A stretch of 64,000 nt of DNA from an uncultured Sedimentitalea sp. (GTDB lineage: Bacteria; Pseudomonadota; Alphaproteobacteria; Rhodobacterales; Rhodobacteraceae): positions 372,001 through 436,000 of the forward strand of contig CANNGH010000001.1 of the NCBI GenBank assembly GCA_947504115.1, read 5' to 3'. The notes under the pieces were generated by a model. The model did no database searches. It was not told the origin of the DNA and saw only the letters and a program-made list of their open reading frames with translations. Within the stretch, counting starts at the first letter, position 1. Every line of letters begins with the position of its first letter. Positions 17,296-24,897 of this stretch are shown here, one piece after another. The position numbers were made by a program, and so were the translations under genes.

Positions 17296-17324
17296 ATCGC
17301 GCGCCTATTGCATTGTTGCGCGAT
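17296..17324. promoter_or_regulatory. Inverted repeat upstream of ccr
   Basis: ATCGCGC and GCGCGAT, separated by 15 bases, sit in the 110-base gap before ccr, 68 bases from its ATG. They could be an operator or an mRNA hairpin. The flanking TTGCAAAA (17284-17291) resembles half of the TTTGCAAA sites used by ScfR/RamB-type regulators, but the match is incomplete. Confidence 0.3.
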
Positions 17325-17391
17325 GGTTCATATTCCGTCTAGAACTGTCGCGATTCCGCATTGCGGCAAAAGTTGAACAAAGGAGGCCAGC

Positions 17392-18678
17392 ATGGCTTTG
17401 GACACTCACGGCGATATCGCGCCCTATGAGGCGCCCGAAAAGGATCTGTACGAGATCGGCGAGATTCCTCCGCTGGGTTACGTACCAAAGCAGATGTATG
17501 CCTGGGCCATCCGCAAGGAACGCCACGGCGAACCCGACACGGCCATGCAGCAGGAAGTGGTGGACGTGCCGGAACTCGACAGCCAGGACGTGCTGATCCT
17601 GGTGATGGCGGCGGGCGTCAACTATAACGGGGTCTGGGCCGCGCTGGGCAAGCCGATCAGCCCGTTCGACGGTCATGGCCAGCCCTATCATATCGCCGGA
17701 TCGGATGCCTCGGGCATTGTCTGGGCGGTCGGCGACAAGGTCACGCGCTGGAAGGTCGGCGACGAGGTCGTGGTGCATTGCAACCAGGACGATGGTGACG
17801 ACGAGGAATGCAACGGCGGCGATCCGATGTATTCGCCCAGCCAGCGCATCTGGGGCTACGAGACGCCGGACGGGTCGTTTGCGCAATTCAGCCGCGTGCA
17901 AAGCCAGCAGCTGATGCCGCGCCCCAAGCATCTGTCCTGGGAGGAATCGGCCTGCTACACGCTGACGCTGGCCACGGCCTATCGCATGCTGTTCGGGCAT
18001 GAGCCCCACGATCTGAAGCCGGGCCAGAACGTTCTGGTCTGGGGCTCGTCGGGCGGGCTCGGCTCGTATGCGATCCAGTTGATCAACACCGCCGGGGCCA
18101 ACGCGATCGGCGTGATCTCGGACGAAAGCAAGCGCGATTTCGTGTTGGAACTGGGCGCCAAGGGCGTCATCAATCGGCGCGATTTCGACTGCTGGGGGCA
18201 GATGCCCACGGTGAACACGCCTGAATACGGCGCCTGGCTGAAAGAGGCGCGCAAGTTCGGCAAGGCGATCTGGGAGATTACCGGCAAGGGCGTCAACGTC
18301 GACATGGTGTTCGAACATCCCGGCGAGGCGACCTTTCCGGTCTCGACCCTCGTGGTCAAGAAGGGCGGCATGGTGGTGATCTGCGCGGGCACGTCCGGTT
18401 TCAACCTGACATTCGACGTGCGTTACATGTGGATGCATCAGAAGCGCCTGCAGGGCAGCCATTTCGCCCATCTCAAACAGGCCAGCGCCGCCAACAAGCT
18501 GATGCTGGAGCGCCGGCTCGATCCCTGCATGTCCGAGGTGTTCGCGTGGTCGGATCTGCCGCAGGCGCATATGAAGATGCTGCGCAACGAACACAAACCG
18601 GGCAACATGTCGGTTCTGGTGCAGGCGCCCACCACCGGTCTGCGTACCATGGAAGAGGTGCTTGACGCCCGGCCCTGA
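17392..18678 (+). CDS. ccr: Crotonyl-CoA carboxylase/reductase
   Basis: A 428-residue NADPH-dependent medium-chain reductase that reduces crotonyl-CoA and fixes CO2 to give (2S)-ethylmalonyl-CoA, the defining step of the ethylmalonyl-CoA pathway. The N-terminal GroES-like domain contains AAGVNYNGVWAALGKP and HIAGSDASGIV. The Rossmann domain has VWGSSGGLGSYA. Later segments VFEHPGEATFPVS and SHFAHLKQA are typical of Ccr. The length is normal. A strong AAAGGAGG ribosome site precedes ATG 17392. A clear terminator follows, so it is probably the last or only gene of its unit. Confidence 0.97.
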   Translation: MALDTHGDIAPYEAPEKDLYEIGEIPPLGYVPKQMYAWAIRKERHGEPDTAMQQEVVDVPELDSQDVLILVMAAGVNYNGVWAALGKPISPFDGHGQPYHIAGSDASGIVWAVGDKVTRWKVGDEVVVHCNQDDGDDEECNGGDPMYSPSQRIWGYETPDGSFAQFSRVQSQQLMPRPKHLSWEESACYTLTLATAYRMLFGHEPHDLKPGQNVLVWGSSGGLGSYAIQLINTAGANAIGVISDESKRDFVLELGAKGVINRRDFDCWGQMPTVNTPEYGAWLKEARKFGKAIWEITGKGVNVDMVFEHPGEATFPVSTLVVKKGGMVVICAGTSGFNLTFDVRYMWMHQKRLQGSHFAHLKQASAANKLMLERRLDPCMSEVFAWSDLPQAHMKMLRNEHKPGNMSVLVQAPTTGLRTMEEVLDARP

Positions 18679-18703
18679 CCCGGTATCCGCAAATCAGGTC
18701 ACG

Positions 18704-18747
18704 CCGCCCGCGAGTCGCTGAAACGATTCGCGGGCGGTTTCCGTTTT
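18704..18747 (+). terminator. Rho-independent terminator of ccr
   Basis: A 14-bp stem (CCGCCCGCGAGTCG / CGATTCGCGGGCGG, one G-U pair) with loop CTGAAA, followed by TTTCCGTTTT. Confidence 0.85.
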
Positions 18748-18854
18748 GACGCCACCCATTGTTGAAAATCAGCCACTTGAAAAGCATTGCCTCACCATTT
18801 CGGGGGAGTTGAAATCGGTGAATATGAGGAGAAACCGGCGCGTGCTAGGAATTC

Positions 18855-18869
18855 TTAACGCAAAATTAA
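18855..18869. promoter_or_regulatory. Candidate CtrA binding site before the quorum-sensing genes
   Basis: TTAACGCAAAATTAA is TTAA, seven bases, TTAA, a full CtrA-type box, 21 bases upstream of the small ORF that begins the luxR region. It lies in a conspicuously AT-rich stretch. Binding is inferred from consensus only. Confidence 0.5.
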
Positions 18870-18889
18870 TAAACCGGGAGCAACCCTCG

Positions 18890-19102
18890 ATGCGACACGA
18901 CTGGATACTGGACGTTCTGGAGGATCTCTGTTCATATACATCCGCAAACGGCTTGGGGGCCTTGTCCGAACATTTGGCGGATGCCAAGATGCTTGCAGCG
19001 ACGGATATCGCAGCCACACGGCAAGAGGTGAACGCAGGCGTCAATGGGCAAGTTGAATCTCGATCAAATTCTGAAGGATTTGGACGCCACCAGCGCGCTT
19101 GA
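18890..19102 (+). CDS. Small conserved-looking protein upstream of and overlapping luxR
   Basis: A 70-residue acidic helical protein beginning MRHDWILDVLEDL, with GGGAG nine bases before ATG 18890. I recall similar proteins beginning with this signature beside LuxR-type genes in Rhodobacterales, with no known function. The end overlaps the luxR start by 59 bases in another frame. The last 20 or so residues are polar and low in complexity, as if an earlier stop had been lost or the overlap were recruited. The frame is open upstream to 18746, but without an ATG that has a ribosome site. Confidence 0.6.
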   Translation: MRHDWILDVLEDLCSYTSANGLGALSEHLADAKMLAATDIAATRQEVNAGVNGQVESRSNSEGFGRHQRA

Positions 19103-19760
19103 GGGCCTTCAGGACATCATCGTCGCGCTGCGCGACGCGTTCAATGTCGATCACATGGTCTATCACTGGGTCGACAGTTCCGGCGATCAATATGGTTGCG
19201 GCACCTACTCCCCCGAGTGGGTGGAGCTATATACCGCGCGAAATTATCTGCGCGTCGACCCCGTCATCCAGGGATGTTATCAGCGGTTTCACCCGGTCGA
19301 TTGGAAACGGCTGGACTGGTCGAGCAAACCGGCGTGGGAGATCTTCGCCCTCGCGATGGAATACGGGATCGGCAATCAGGGCTACTCGATCCCCATCCGC
19401 GGCCCGAACGGCCAATTCGCGTTGTTCACCGCCAGTCATAATTGCGACGACGATGCGTGGGCCGAATTCACCGAAGCCTACAATCGCGATCTCATCCTCA
19501 TCGCGCATTATTTCAATCGCAAGGCGCTAGAATTCGAACCGGGCCGCCAGTCTGAGCAGTCGCGTGCGCTGTCCCCGCGCGAGGTGGATGCCATGACGCT
19601 GATCGCCATGGGTTACAGCCGCGCACAAGTGGCCGAGAGCCTGTCGATTTCCCAGAATACGCTGCGGGTCTATATCGAAAGTGCCCGCTTCAAGCTGGGC
19701 GCGCTGAACACAACCCATGCGGTTGCACGCGCGCTCAGCCGCGGTCTGATCGTGGTGTGA
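19044..19760 (+). CDS. LuxR-family acyl-homoserine-lactone-responsive regulator
   Basis: A 238-residue quorum-sensing regulator. The N-terminal autoinducer-binding domain (about 20-165) shows the pocket pattern with Trp and Tyr (HMVYHW, YLRVDPVI, DW near 91-95, and GYSIPIRGPNG). The C-terminal LuxR HTH (about 172-235) has LSPREVDAMTLIAMGYSRAQVAESLSIS-type sequence followed by NTLRVYIESARFKLG. The start is ATG 19044, inside the preceding small gene. It is followed 135 bases later by the synthase gene. The signal type is not readable from sequence. Confidence 0.92.
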   Translation: MGKLNLDQILKDLDATSALEGLQDIIVALRDAFNVDHMVYHWVDSSGDQYGCGTYSPEWVELYTARNYLRVDPVIQGCYQRFHPVDWKRLDWSSKPAWEIFALAMEYGIGNQGYSIPIRGPNGQFALFTASHNCDDDAWAEFTEAYNRDLILIAHYFNRKALEFEPGRQSEQSRALSPREVDAMTLIAMGYSRAQVAESLSISQNTLRVYIESARFKLGALNTTHAVARALSRGLIVV

Positions 19761-19866
19761 TTCGCGCCGATCCCGTTGGCTGCGATTTGCTCAAGCCCGC
19801 CACAAGATCCGGATCGGTTCGTCCGCACGTGACTCTTTGTTAACCTATTTCATCGTAACATCTCCG

Positions 19867-19879
19867 GTGCAAACTGCAC
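19867..19879. promoter_or_regulatory. Short dyad before the autoinducer synthase gene
   Basis: GTGCAAACTGCAC is a perfect 5-bp inverted repeat around three bases, 16 bases before the synthase ATG and just before the GGGGAG ribosome site. It could be a lux-box-like half element or a ribosome-site hairpin. It is shorter than the classical 18-20-base lux box. Confidence 0.3.
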
Positions 19880-19895
19880 TTGGGGAGACTATGAA

Positions 19896-20534
19896 ATGCT
19901 TCGCTATATCTATGGCCACGACCTGCACAACCATCCGGAATTGGCGCGGTCGATGTTCCGCGACAGGGCGGATCAATTCCGCACACGCCTGGGCTGGGAG
20001 GTCACGGTGGACGATCAGGGTCATGAGCGTGACCAATACGATGAACTCGATCCGCTTTATGTGATCTGGCAGAACCACGATGGTAGCCATGGCGGATCAA
20101 TGCGGTTCCTGCCGACCACGGGACGGGTGATGGTGAACGAGATCTTCGGCCATCTGACCGGCGGCGCGCCCGTCGTCAGCCCTTTGATCTGGGAATGCAC
20201 CCGCTTTTGCCTGTCGCGCGGCGCCGAATCAAAGGTCGCAGCGGCGCTGATGCTGGCGGGAGGCGAGATCATGACGAATTTCGGTGTCCGCCATTTCGTC
20301 GGCGCGTTCGACGCGCGCATGGTGCGAATCTATCGCGCCATCGGCTCGTCGCCCGAGATTCTCGGCAGTGAAGGTGAGGGCCGCAGCCGGATCAGCGTCG
20401 GCCTGTGGGAATTCACGCCCGAGGCGCGCACCCGCGTCGCCGCCCGTGCCGGCGTGTCGCCCGAACTGTCGCGCCTGTGGTTCGATCGTGCGTTCGGTGC
20501 GGTTGCGCCGCCGGAAATGGCTCTCACGGCCTGA
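19896..20534 (+). CDS. LuxI-family acyl-homoserine-lactone synthase
   Basis: A 212-residue autoinducer synthase that joins an acyl chain from acyl-ACP to S-adenosylmethionine to make an acyl-homoserine lactone. Most of the conserved LuxI residues are in place: Arg24, Phe28, Trp34, Asp46, Asp49, Arg70, Glu100 and Arg103 (in RDRADQFRTRLGW, DQYDE, SMRFLPTTG and WECTRF). A GGGGAG site lies eight bases before ATG 19896. With luxR it forms a complete quorum-sensing pair. The acyl chain length cannot be predicted reliably. Confidence 0.95.
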   Translation: MLRYIYGHDLHNHPELARSMFRDRADQFRTRLGWEVTVDDQGHERDQYDELDPLYVIWQNHDGSHGGSMRFLPTTGRVMVNEIFGHLTGGAPVVSPLIWECTRFCLSRGAESKVAAALMLAGGEIMTNFGVRHFVGAFDARMVRIYRAIGSSPEILGSEGEGRSRISVGLWEFTPEARTRVAARAGVSPELSRLWFDRAFGAVAPPEMALTA

Positions 20535-20586
20535 AACGGGCGGCGACGTCTGGCGGCGGCGCGCGCGCGGCTGTAGGGTCGCGCGC

Positions 20587-22116
20587 ATGAGCGATCTGCC
20601 AGTCACATTTTCCGACGATCAGGCCGTTGCCTATGACAGCGTATCCGAAACGCTGCGTCTGGCCGGCGTCGATCTGGCCAACGGGGTTCTGACCCCGCCG
20701 CAAGGCGAAGGGGCCGGCGTGATGGCGCTGATCGGCAAGGCCGGATCGGGAAAGACGCTGCTGCTGGCGGAACTGTTCAAGGCCTTGCAGGATGCAGGCG
20801 TCGACGTGGTCTCGGGCGATTACGAGAACCGCAAGCGCCGCGACAGGCGCACATTGGCGATACTCGCCCCCACCAACAAGGCGGCCAGCGTGTTGCGCCT
20901 GCGCGGTGTGCCGGCGACCACCATTCACCGGATCATATACACCCCGGTCTATGATCCCGAATACGAACGCATCGCCGAATGGCTGACCGGGAATGGCGAC
21001 CGTCCCGTGATCGAGGGGCTGAGCGATCAGGCGCTGGACCGGGCGGCGGCGTTCTACGCTGGCAACAGTTCGATCCCCGGCGCGCTTGCGGCGGCGGGGT
21101 TGCGCGGCTCCGATTTCATCACCGGCTGGAAGCGGCGGGACGAGCCGCTGGATATCGGCTTTGTCGATGAGGCGTCGATGCTGGACAACAAGCAATTCGA
21201 CGACCTGAAGGAAATCTTCCCGAACCTCGTGTTGTTCGGCGATCCGGCGCAGCTGGCACCGGTGCAGCAATCCGGCAGCATGGTGTTCGACGCCTTGCCG
21301 GATGAGCGCAAGCTGGTGCTGAACCGCATCCATCGTCAGGAGGCCGACAATCCGATTCTGGATCTGGCCCATGCGCTGGCCGATCCGGCGCTGGAATTCG
21401 CGGATTTCGAGCGCATGGTGCAGGACAAGGCCCGGCAGGACGACCGTGTCGTCTGGGGCGAGCGGGTCGAGGTCGACCTGATGGCGCGCAGTCCCGTTCT
21501 GGTCTGGCGCAATGCCACGCGCATCCGGCTGATCAATGCCTTCCGCATGGTGCATGGCGCGCCCGAGGATGCGCTGCTGGAGGGCGAACCGCTGATCTGC
21601 GACGGGCTGGAACTGCCGCTGAAACACCGCAAGAAGCGTCTGGATCTCGAGGCGCGCGGCCTGATCCGGGGCGCGCAGGTCATCTATCTGGGCGAGGGGC
21701 GCAAGCCCGGCTTTTCCCGGCTGCATGTGATGGGTGCAGAAGACCCTCAGGTCAGTGCGGCCAGCATCGTCAAGATCGAAAAACCTGACGAGGAGGAGCC
21801 GTTCATCCCCTTCGCCGCGCGCATGGGCGCGACGTTTCTGCACGGTGCAGCGGTAACCATCCACAAGGCGCAAGGCTCGCAATGGGACACGGTGCAGGTC
21901 TTTGCGCCGGATCTGTTCGTCGCCGCGCGCATGGGCCGGGTCGAAGCAGGGCAGCCGTTGTGGAAACGACTGGCCTACGTGGCGATCACCCGCGCGCAGG
22001 AGCGGCTGATCTGGGTGGTGCGCAACCGGTTGGCCAAGCCGACGCACCCGTTGCGGGTGGACGATCTGCGCGTCAGGCCCGCCGCCCCGCTGACGCTGGA
22101 GCGCGAGGACATCTGA
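20587..22116 (+). CDS. RecD-like superfamily 1B helicase / ATPase
   Basis: A 509-residue ATP-dependent helicase. Motif I is GKAGSGKT (50-57), motif Ia NKAAS, motif II FVDEASML, motif III FGDPAQLAPV, motif IV NRIHRQ, motif V TIHKAQGSQWDTV and motif VI YVAITRAQERL, the order of RecD/TraA-type helicases. It lacks the N-terminal RecBC-contact and helix-hairpin-helix domains of RecD and RecD2, so it is a compact stand-alone version, probably translocating 5'-3' on single-stranded DNA. ATG 20587 is chosen because homology begins there. It follows luxI by 52 bases and converges on the TIGR02186 gene. Confidence 0.85.
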   Translation: MSDLPVTFSDDQAVAYDSVSETLRLAGVDLANGVLTPPQGEGAGVMALIGKAGSGKTLLLAELFKALQDAGVDVVSGDYENRKRRDRRTLAILAPTNKAASVLRLRGVPATTIHRIIYTPVYDPEYERIAEWLTGNGDRPVIEGLSDQALDRAAAFYAGNSSIPGALAAAGLRGSDFITGWKRRDEPLDIGFVDEASMLDNKQFDDLKEIFPNLVLFGDPAQLAPVQQSGSMVFDALPDERKLVLNRIHRQEADNPILDLAHALADPALEFADFERMVQDKARQDDRVVWGERVEVDLMARSPVLVWRNATRIRLINAFRMVHGAPEDALLEGEPLICDGLELPLKHRKKRLDLEARGLIRGAQVIYLGEGRKPGFSRLHVMGAEDPQVSAASIVKIEKPDEEEPFIPFAARMGATFLHGAAVTIHKAQGSQWDTVQVFAPDLFVAARMGRVEAGQPLWKRLAYVAITRAQERLIWVVRNRLAKPTHPLRVDDLRVRPAAPLTLEREDI

Positions 22117-22117
22117 C

Positions 22118-22882
22118 CTACCAGTTGCGCAACTTGCGGAACGCGGCCGACGCGCCCCAGCCTGCGGCAATGGCGATCACCAGCGCCATCAGCCCGTAAA
22201 TCGCTGGCTGTTCGCGCGACAGGGCGAACAGCCAGCGCTCCAATCCGACCTTGCGAACGTCGATGGCGGCATCGTAATTCGATACGATCTCCCCGTCGCG
22301 GGTCAGGAATATCCGAACGAGATATTCCCCTTCGGTCAGATCGGAAGGCATGGAGATGGCGGTGCGGAACAGCGTCTGTTGATCGAGCTTCACGCTTCCC
22401 TCCATCTCCTGATAAAGCTTCTCGTTCTGTCGAATCCGGATGATGGCGTCGGTGAAATTGGACGCGTCCTTGATGGTGTCGGGCGCGCCGACCGACCGGA
22501 TCGCGCGGTTGATCGAGATTTTCCGGCGCAGATCCTCGGTTTGGGTCAGAACCTCATCCAGCGGAGCGGTGGTGGCGACGGCATAGAAACTGGGCGCGGC
22601 ATCGGCGACGACCGCGTCGGTATTGATCCAGATGCCGAACCAGCGCGATTTGCGCCGCACGGTCACGCGCTGCTTGGGGCCCTGAACCGTGATCACGACA
22701 TGCAGCGGCGAATCGGTGCGAATGGGCGTTTCGCGTTTGACCGCGCCAAAGATCAGGATCTGCGATCCGGTAAAGCTGGTGTCGATAGAGACCTGATTGT
22801 CCGACAGCCCCAGAACCACCTCTTCGGATCGGGCCAGCGTCGACAGCAGCAACAGCAGACAAAGCGCAAGCACCCAGCGCAT
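22118..22882 (-). CDS. TIGR02186-family membrane protein
   Basis: A 254-residue protein with a cleavable-looking signal (residues 1-19, ending ...TLARSEE), a periplasmic beta-rich domain beginning VVLGLSDNQVSID, and one membrane helix near the C terminus (about 225-243). This matches the alphaproteobacterial TIGR02186 group of unknown function. It lies four bases downstream of the TauE/SafE gene, and I recall the two as a conserved pair, so it may be an accessory subunit of that exporter. Confidence 0.8.
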   Translation of the reverse strand: MRWVLALCLLLLLSTLARSEEVVLGLSDNQVSIDTSFTGSQILIFGAVKRETPIRTDSPLHVVITVQGPKQRVTVRRKSRWFGIWINTDAVVADAAPSFYAVATTAPLDEVLTQTEDLRRKISINRAIRSVGAPDTIKDASNFTDAIIRIRQNEKLYQEMEGSVKLDQQTLFRTAISMPSDLTEGEYLVRIFLTRDGEIVSNYDAAIDVRKVGLERWLFALSREQPAIYGLMALVIAIAAGWGASAAFRKLRNW

Positions 22883-22886
22883 CGGC

Positions 22887-23810
22887 TCAGTCCTTTTCCG
22901 CGGTGGCGAGCGAATAGAGCTCGCGCGGCTCGATCAGCAGATCCAGCGCCAGTTTGCCGCAAACCATGACCACCAGCCCCGCCAGAAGAACGCGCAGCAC
23001 TTCGGCCTTGAGCCGCACCGCGACCTGTGTGCCGAACTGCGCGCCGATCACCCCGCCAAGCAAGAGCAGAACCGCCAGAACGACATCGACCGTGTAGTTC
23101 GTGATGGCGTGCAGCAACGTCGTGAACGCCGCGACGAAGATGATCTGGAACAGCGAGGTGCCCACCACCACCTTGGTCGGCATGCCCAAGATATAGATCA
23201 TCGCGGGCACCATGATGAAGCCGCCCCCGACCCCCATGATCGCCGCCAGAACGCCCACTGCGAAACCGACCAGCATCGGCGGAATGGCCGAGATATAAAG
23301 ACCGGATGTGCGGAACCGCATCTTGAACGGCCAGACATGAACCCAGTTGCGCTGGCGGCGGCGGGCCGGTGGATTGGCTCCGATACGGCGGCTTTTGCGG
23401 TAGGCGTTGATGCTTTCCGCGAACATCAGGATGCCGACGGTACCTAGAAAAACGACGTAAAACAATTGCACCAGCAGATCGACCTGGCCGAGGCTTTTGA
23501 GGTAATTGAATATCACCATGCCGACCGCCACGCCGATCAGACCACCCGCCAGAAGTACGCATCCCATCTTGAGATCGACCGTGCGTTTGTGGAAATGTGT
23601 CATGACCCCCGAAAACGAGGACGCAACGATCTGGTTGGCTCCCGTCGCTACGGCGACCGCCGGCGGAATGCCGATGAAGAACAGCAACGGCGTCATCAGG
23701 AACCCGCCGCCGATGCCGAACATGCCCGAAAGCAGACCGACCATGCCGCCAAGTCCCAGGATCAGAAAGGCGTTGACCGAGACTTCGGCGATGGGCAGGT
23801 AGATTTGCAT
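22887..23810 (-). CDS. TauE/SafE-family sulfite/organosulfonate exporter
   Basis: A 307-residue membrane protein with about eight helices in two halves. Each half carries the family's glycine-rich signature: GLLSGMFGIGGGFLMTPLL near residue 25 and AAIMGVGGGFIMVPAMIY near 185. Members move sulfite, sulfoacetate or related anions across the inner membrane. ATG 23810 is a clear start. It is first in a two-gene unit with the TIGR02186 gene. The substrate is unknown. Confidence 0.88.
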   Translation of the reverse strand: MQIYLPIAEVSVNAFLILGLGGMVGLLSGMFGIGGGFLMTPLLFFIGIPPAVAVATGANQIVASSFSGVMTHFHKRTVDLKMGCVLLAGGLIGVAVGMVIFNYLKSLGQVDLLVQLFYVVFLGTVGILMFAESINAYRKSRRIGANPPARRRQRNWVHVWPFKMRFRTSGLYISAIPPMLVGFAVGVLAAIMGVGGGFIMVPAMIYILGMPTKVVVGTSLFQIIFVAAFTTLLHAITNYTVDVVLAVLLLLGGVIGAQFGTQVAVRLKAEVLRVLLAGLVVMVCGKLALDLLIEPRELYSLATAEKD

Positions 23811-23893
23811 AATTGTTCCGAGACCTTACCTCACCAAAACCATTACAATGTAATCGCACGTTTCGCGCAACCGGTCGAGAGGGCAGGGCGCGG

Positions 23894-24307
23894 TCAGGGC
23901 AGGGGGCGCGTCAGCACGATGGCATCCACCGGCGGACCGGAGGCACGCGCGTAATATCCCCGCCGTACTCCCGCCGTCGCATATCCGCAGGCGGCGTAAA
24001 GCGCGAGCGCCGGCGCATTGTCGGCGGCGACCTCGAGAAAGGCGCGGCTGGCGCCTATTCCTGCCGCCCGCGCCTGCCAGTTCCGCATGAGGGCGCGGGC
24101 GCGTCCAGTGCGGCGGTGATCGGGGCGGGTCGCGATGGTCAGCAATTCGGCCTCGTCCAGAGTGACGCGGACAAGGGCGAATGCCGCCGCATCGCCGCAG
24201 GCAAAGCAGCCGGGCGTGTGCAGAAGGCTGGCGAACTCCGCGGCGCTCCAGCCCCGCGACTGGGCAAAGGCGGCACGGTGCGTGGCTTCCATCTGCGCCG
24301 GTGTCAT
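23894..24307 (-). CDS. rimI: Ribosomal-protein-alanine N-acetyltransferase (GNAT)
   Basis: A 137-residue GNAT acetyltransferase. The acetyl-CoA loop is IATRPDHRRTGRARALM (motif A with R-R-x-G-x-A), followed by FLEVAADNAPALALYAACGY (motif B), the RimI pattern. It would acetylate the N-terminal alanine of ribosomal protein S18. ATG 24307 overlaps the tsaB stop (TGATG), so translation is coupled. The tsaB-rimI pair is widespread. Confidence 0.85.
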   Translation of the reverse strand: MTPAQMEATHRAAFAQSRGWSAAEFASLLHTPGCFACGDAAAFALVRVTLDEAELLTIATRPDHRRTGRARALMRNWQARAAGIGASRAFLEVAADNAPALALYAACGYATAGVRRGYYARASGPPVDAIVLTRPLP

Positions 24308-24891
24308 CAATCCAGAAGCGTCGGCGGACGGTCGCGCGACGGCGCGGCATCGGCGGGGCGGACGTAAAGCGGCGCGGGCGCGGACGGGTGCGATTGCCAG
24401 CTTCTGGCGGTGACGCGGCAGATCGCTTCGGCCAGTGCTTGCGGCGCGCTGTCGGCCACGATCCCGCCCGCCTCAGCGCGCGGCATCAGCCGTGGCGGGG
24501 CCGCGGGATCGCCGGGATCGCAAAGATAGACCTGATCGCGTGGGGCCGGAATCGCGACCGGCGCGCCCGGTGCCAACAGCGCGCGTGCCTCGCATCCGCT
24601 GACGCCGACCGCCGGAATACCAAGACCCAGGGCCAGCCCGCGGGCCGCTGAAACACCGATGCGGATACCGGTGAAATTACCCGGCCCGATGCCGACCCCC
24701 AGCGCCGAAAGGTCGCGCCATGTGGTGCCGGTTTCGCTCAGAAGTTCCTCGAGCAGCGGAATCAGCCGTTCCGCCTGTCCGCGTGCCATGTCTTCGTGTC
24801 GCGTGGCCAGAACATGATCGCCGCGCAGCAAAGCGGCCGCGCAGAACGCGGCCGATGTATCGAAACCCAGGATCAGGGGCGCTTGCGTCAT
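24307..24891 (-). CDS. tsaB: tRNA threonylcarbamoyladenosine biosynthesis protein TsaB
   Basis: A 194-residue ASKHA-fold protein, partner of TsaD and TsaE in making t6A37 in ANN-decoding tRNAs. It begins LILGFDTSAAFCAAAL and has the hallmark GIGPGNFTGIRIGVSAARGL (about 67-86). It lacks the metal-binding histidines of TsaD, as expected. ATG 24891 lies six bases after the nfu stop, and the end overlaps rimI. Confidence 0.93.
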   Translation of the reverse strand: MTQAPLILGFDTSAAFCAAALLRGDHVLATRHEDMARGQAERLIPLLEELLSETGTTWRDLSALGVGIGPGNFTGIRIGVSAARGLALGLGIPAVGVSGCEARALLAPGAPVAIPAPRDQVYLCDPGDPAAPPRLMPRAEAGGIVADSAPQALAEAICRVTARSWQSHPSAPAPLYVRPADAAPSRDRPPTLLD

Positions 24892-24897
24892 CCGGTG

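Noticed and set aside
17282-17391. Perfect TTTGCAAA operator for a PccR/RamB-type regulator before ccr
   Set aside because: Only a partial TTGCAAAA is present, so I list it as a weak motif and not as an operator.
18746-18889. Upstream extension of the small pre-luxR ORF to 18746
   Set aside because: The extension covers the ccr terminator tail and the CtrA-type box and has no ribosome site; the ATG at 18890 has one and begins the recognisable sequence.
19767-19895. Classical 20-base lux box before the AHL synthase gene
   Set aside because: I found no CTG-N10-CAG-type 18-20-base dyad in the gap; only a short GTGCA-N3-TGCAC dyad is present.
20524-22170. 548-codon minus-strand open frame opposite the RecD-like helicase
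   Set aside because: A GC-driven antisense frame. The helicase motifs on the plus strand are complete and the antisense product resembles no family.
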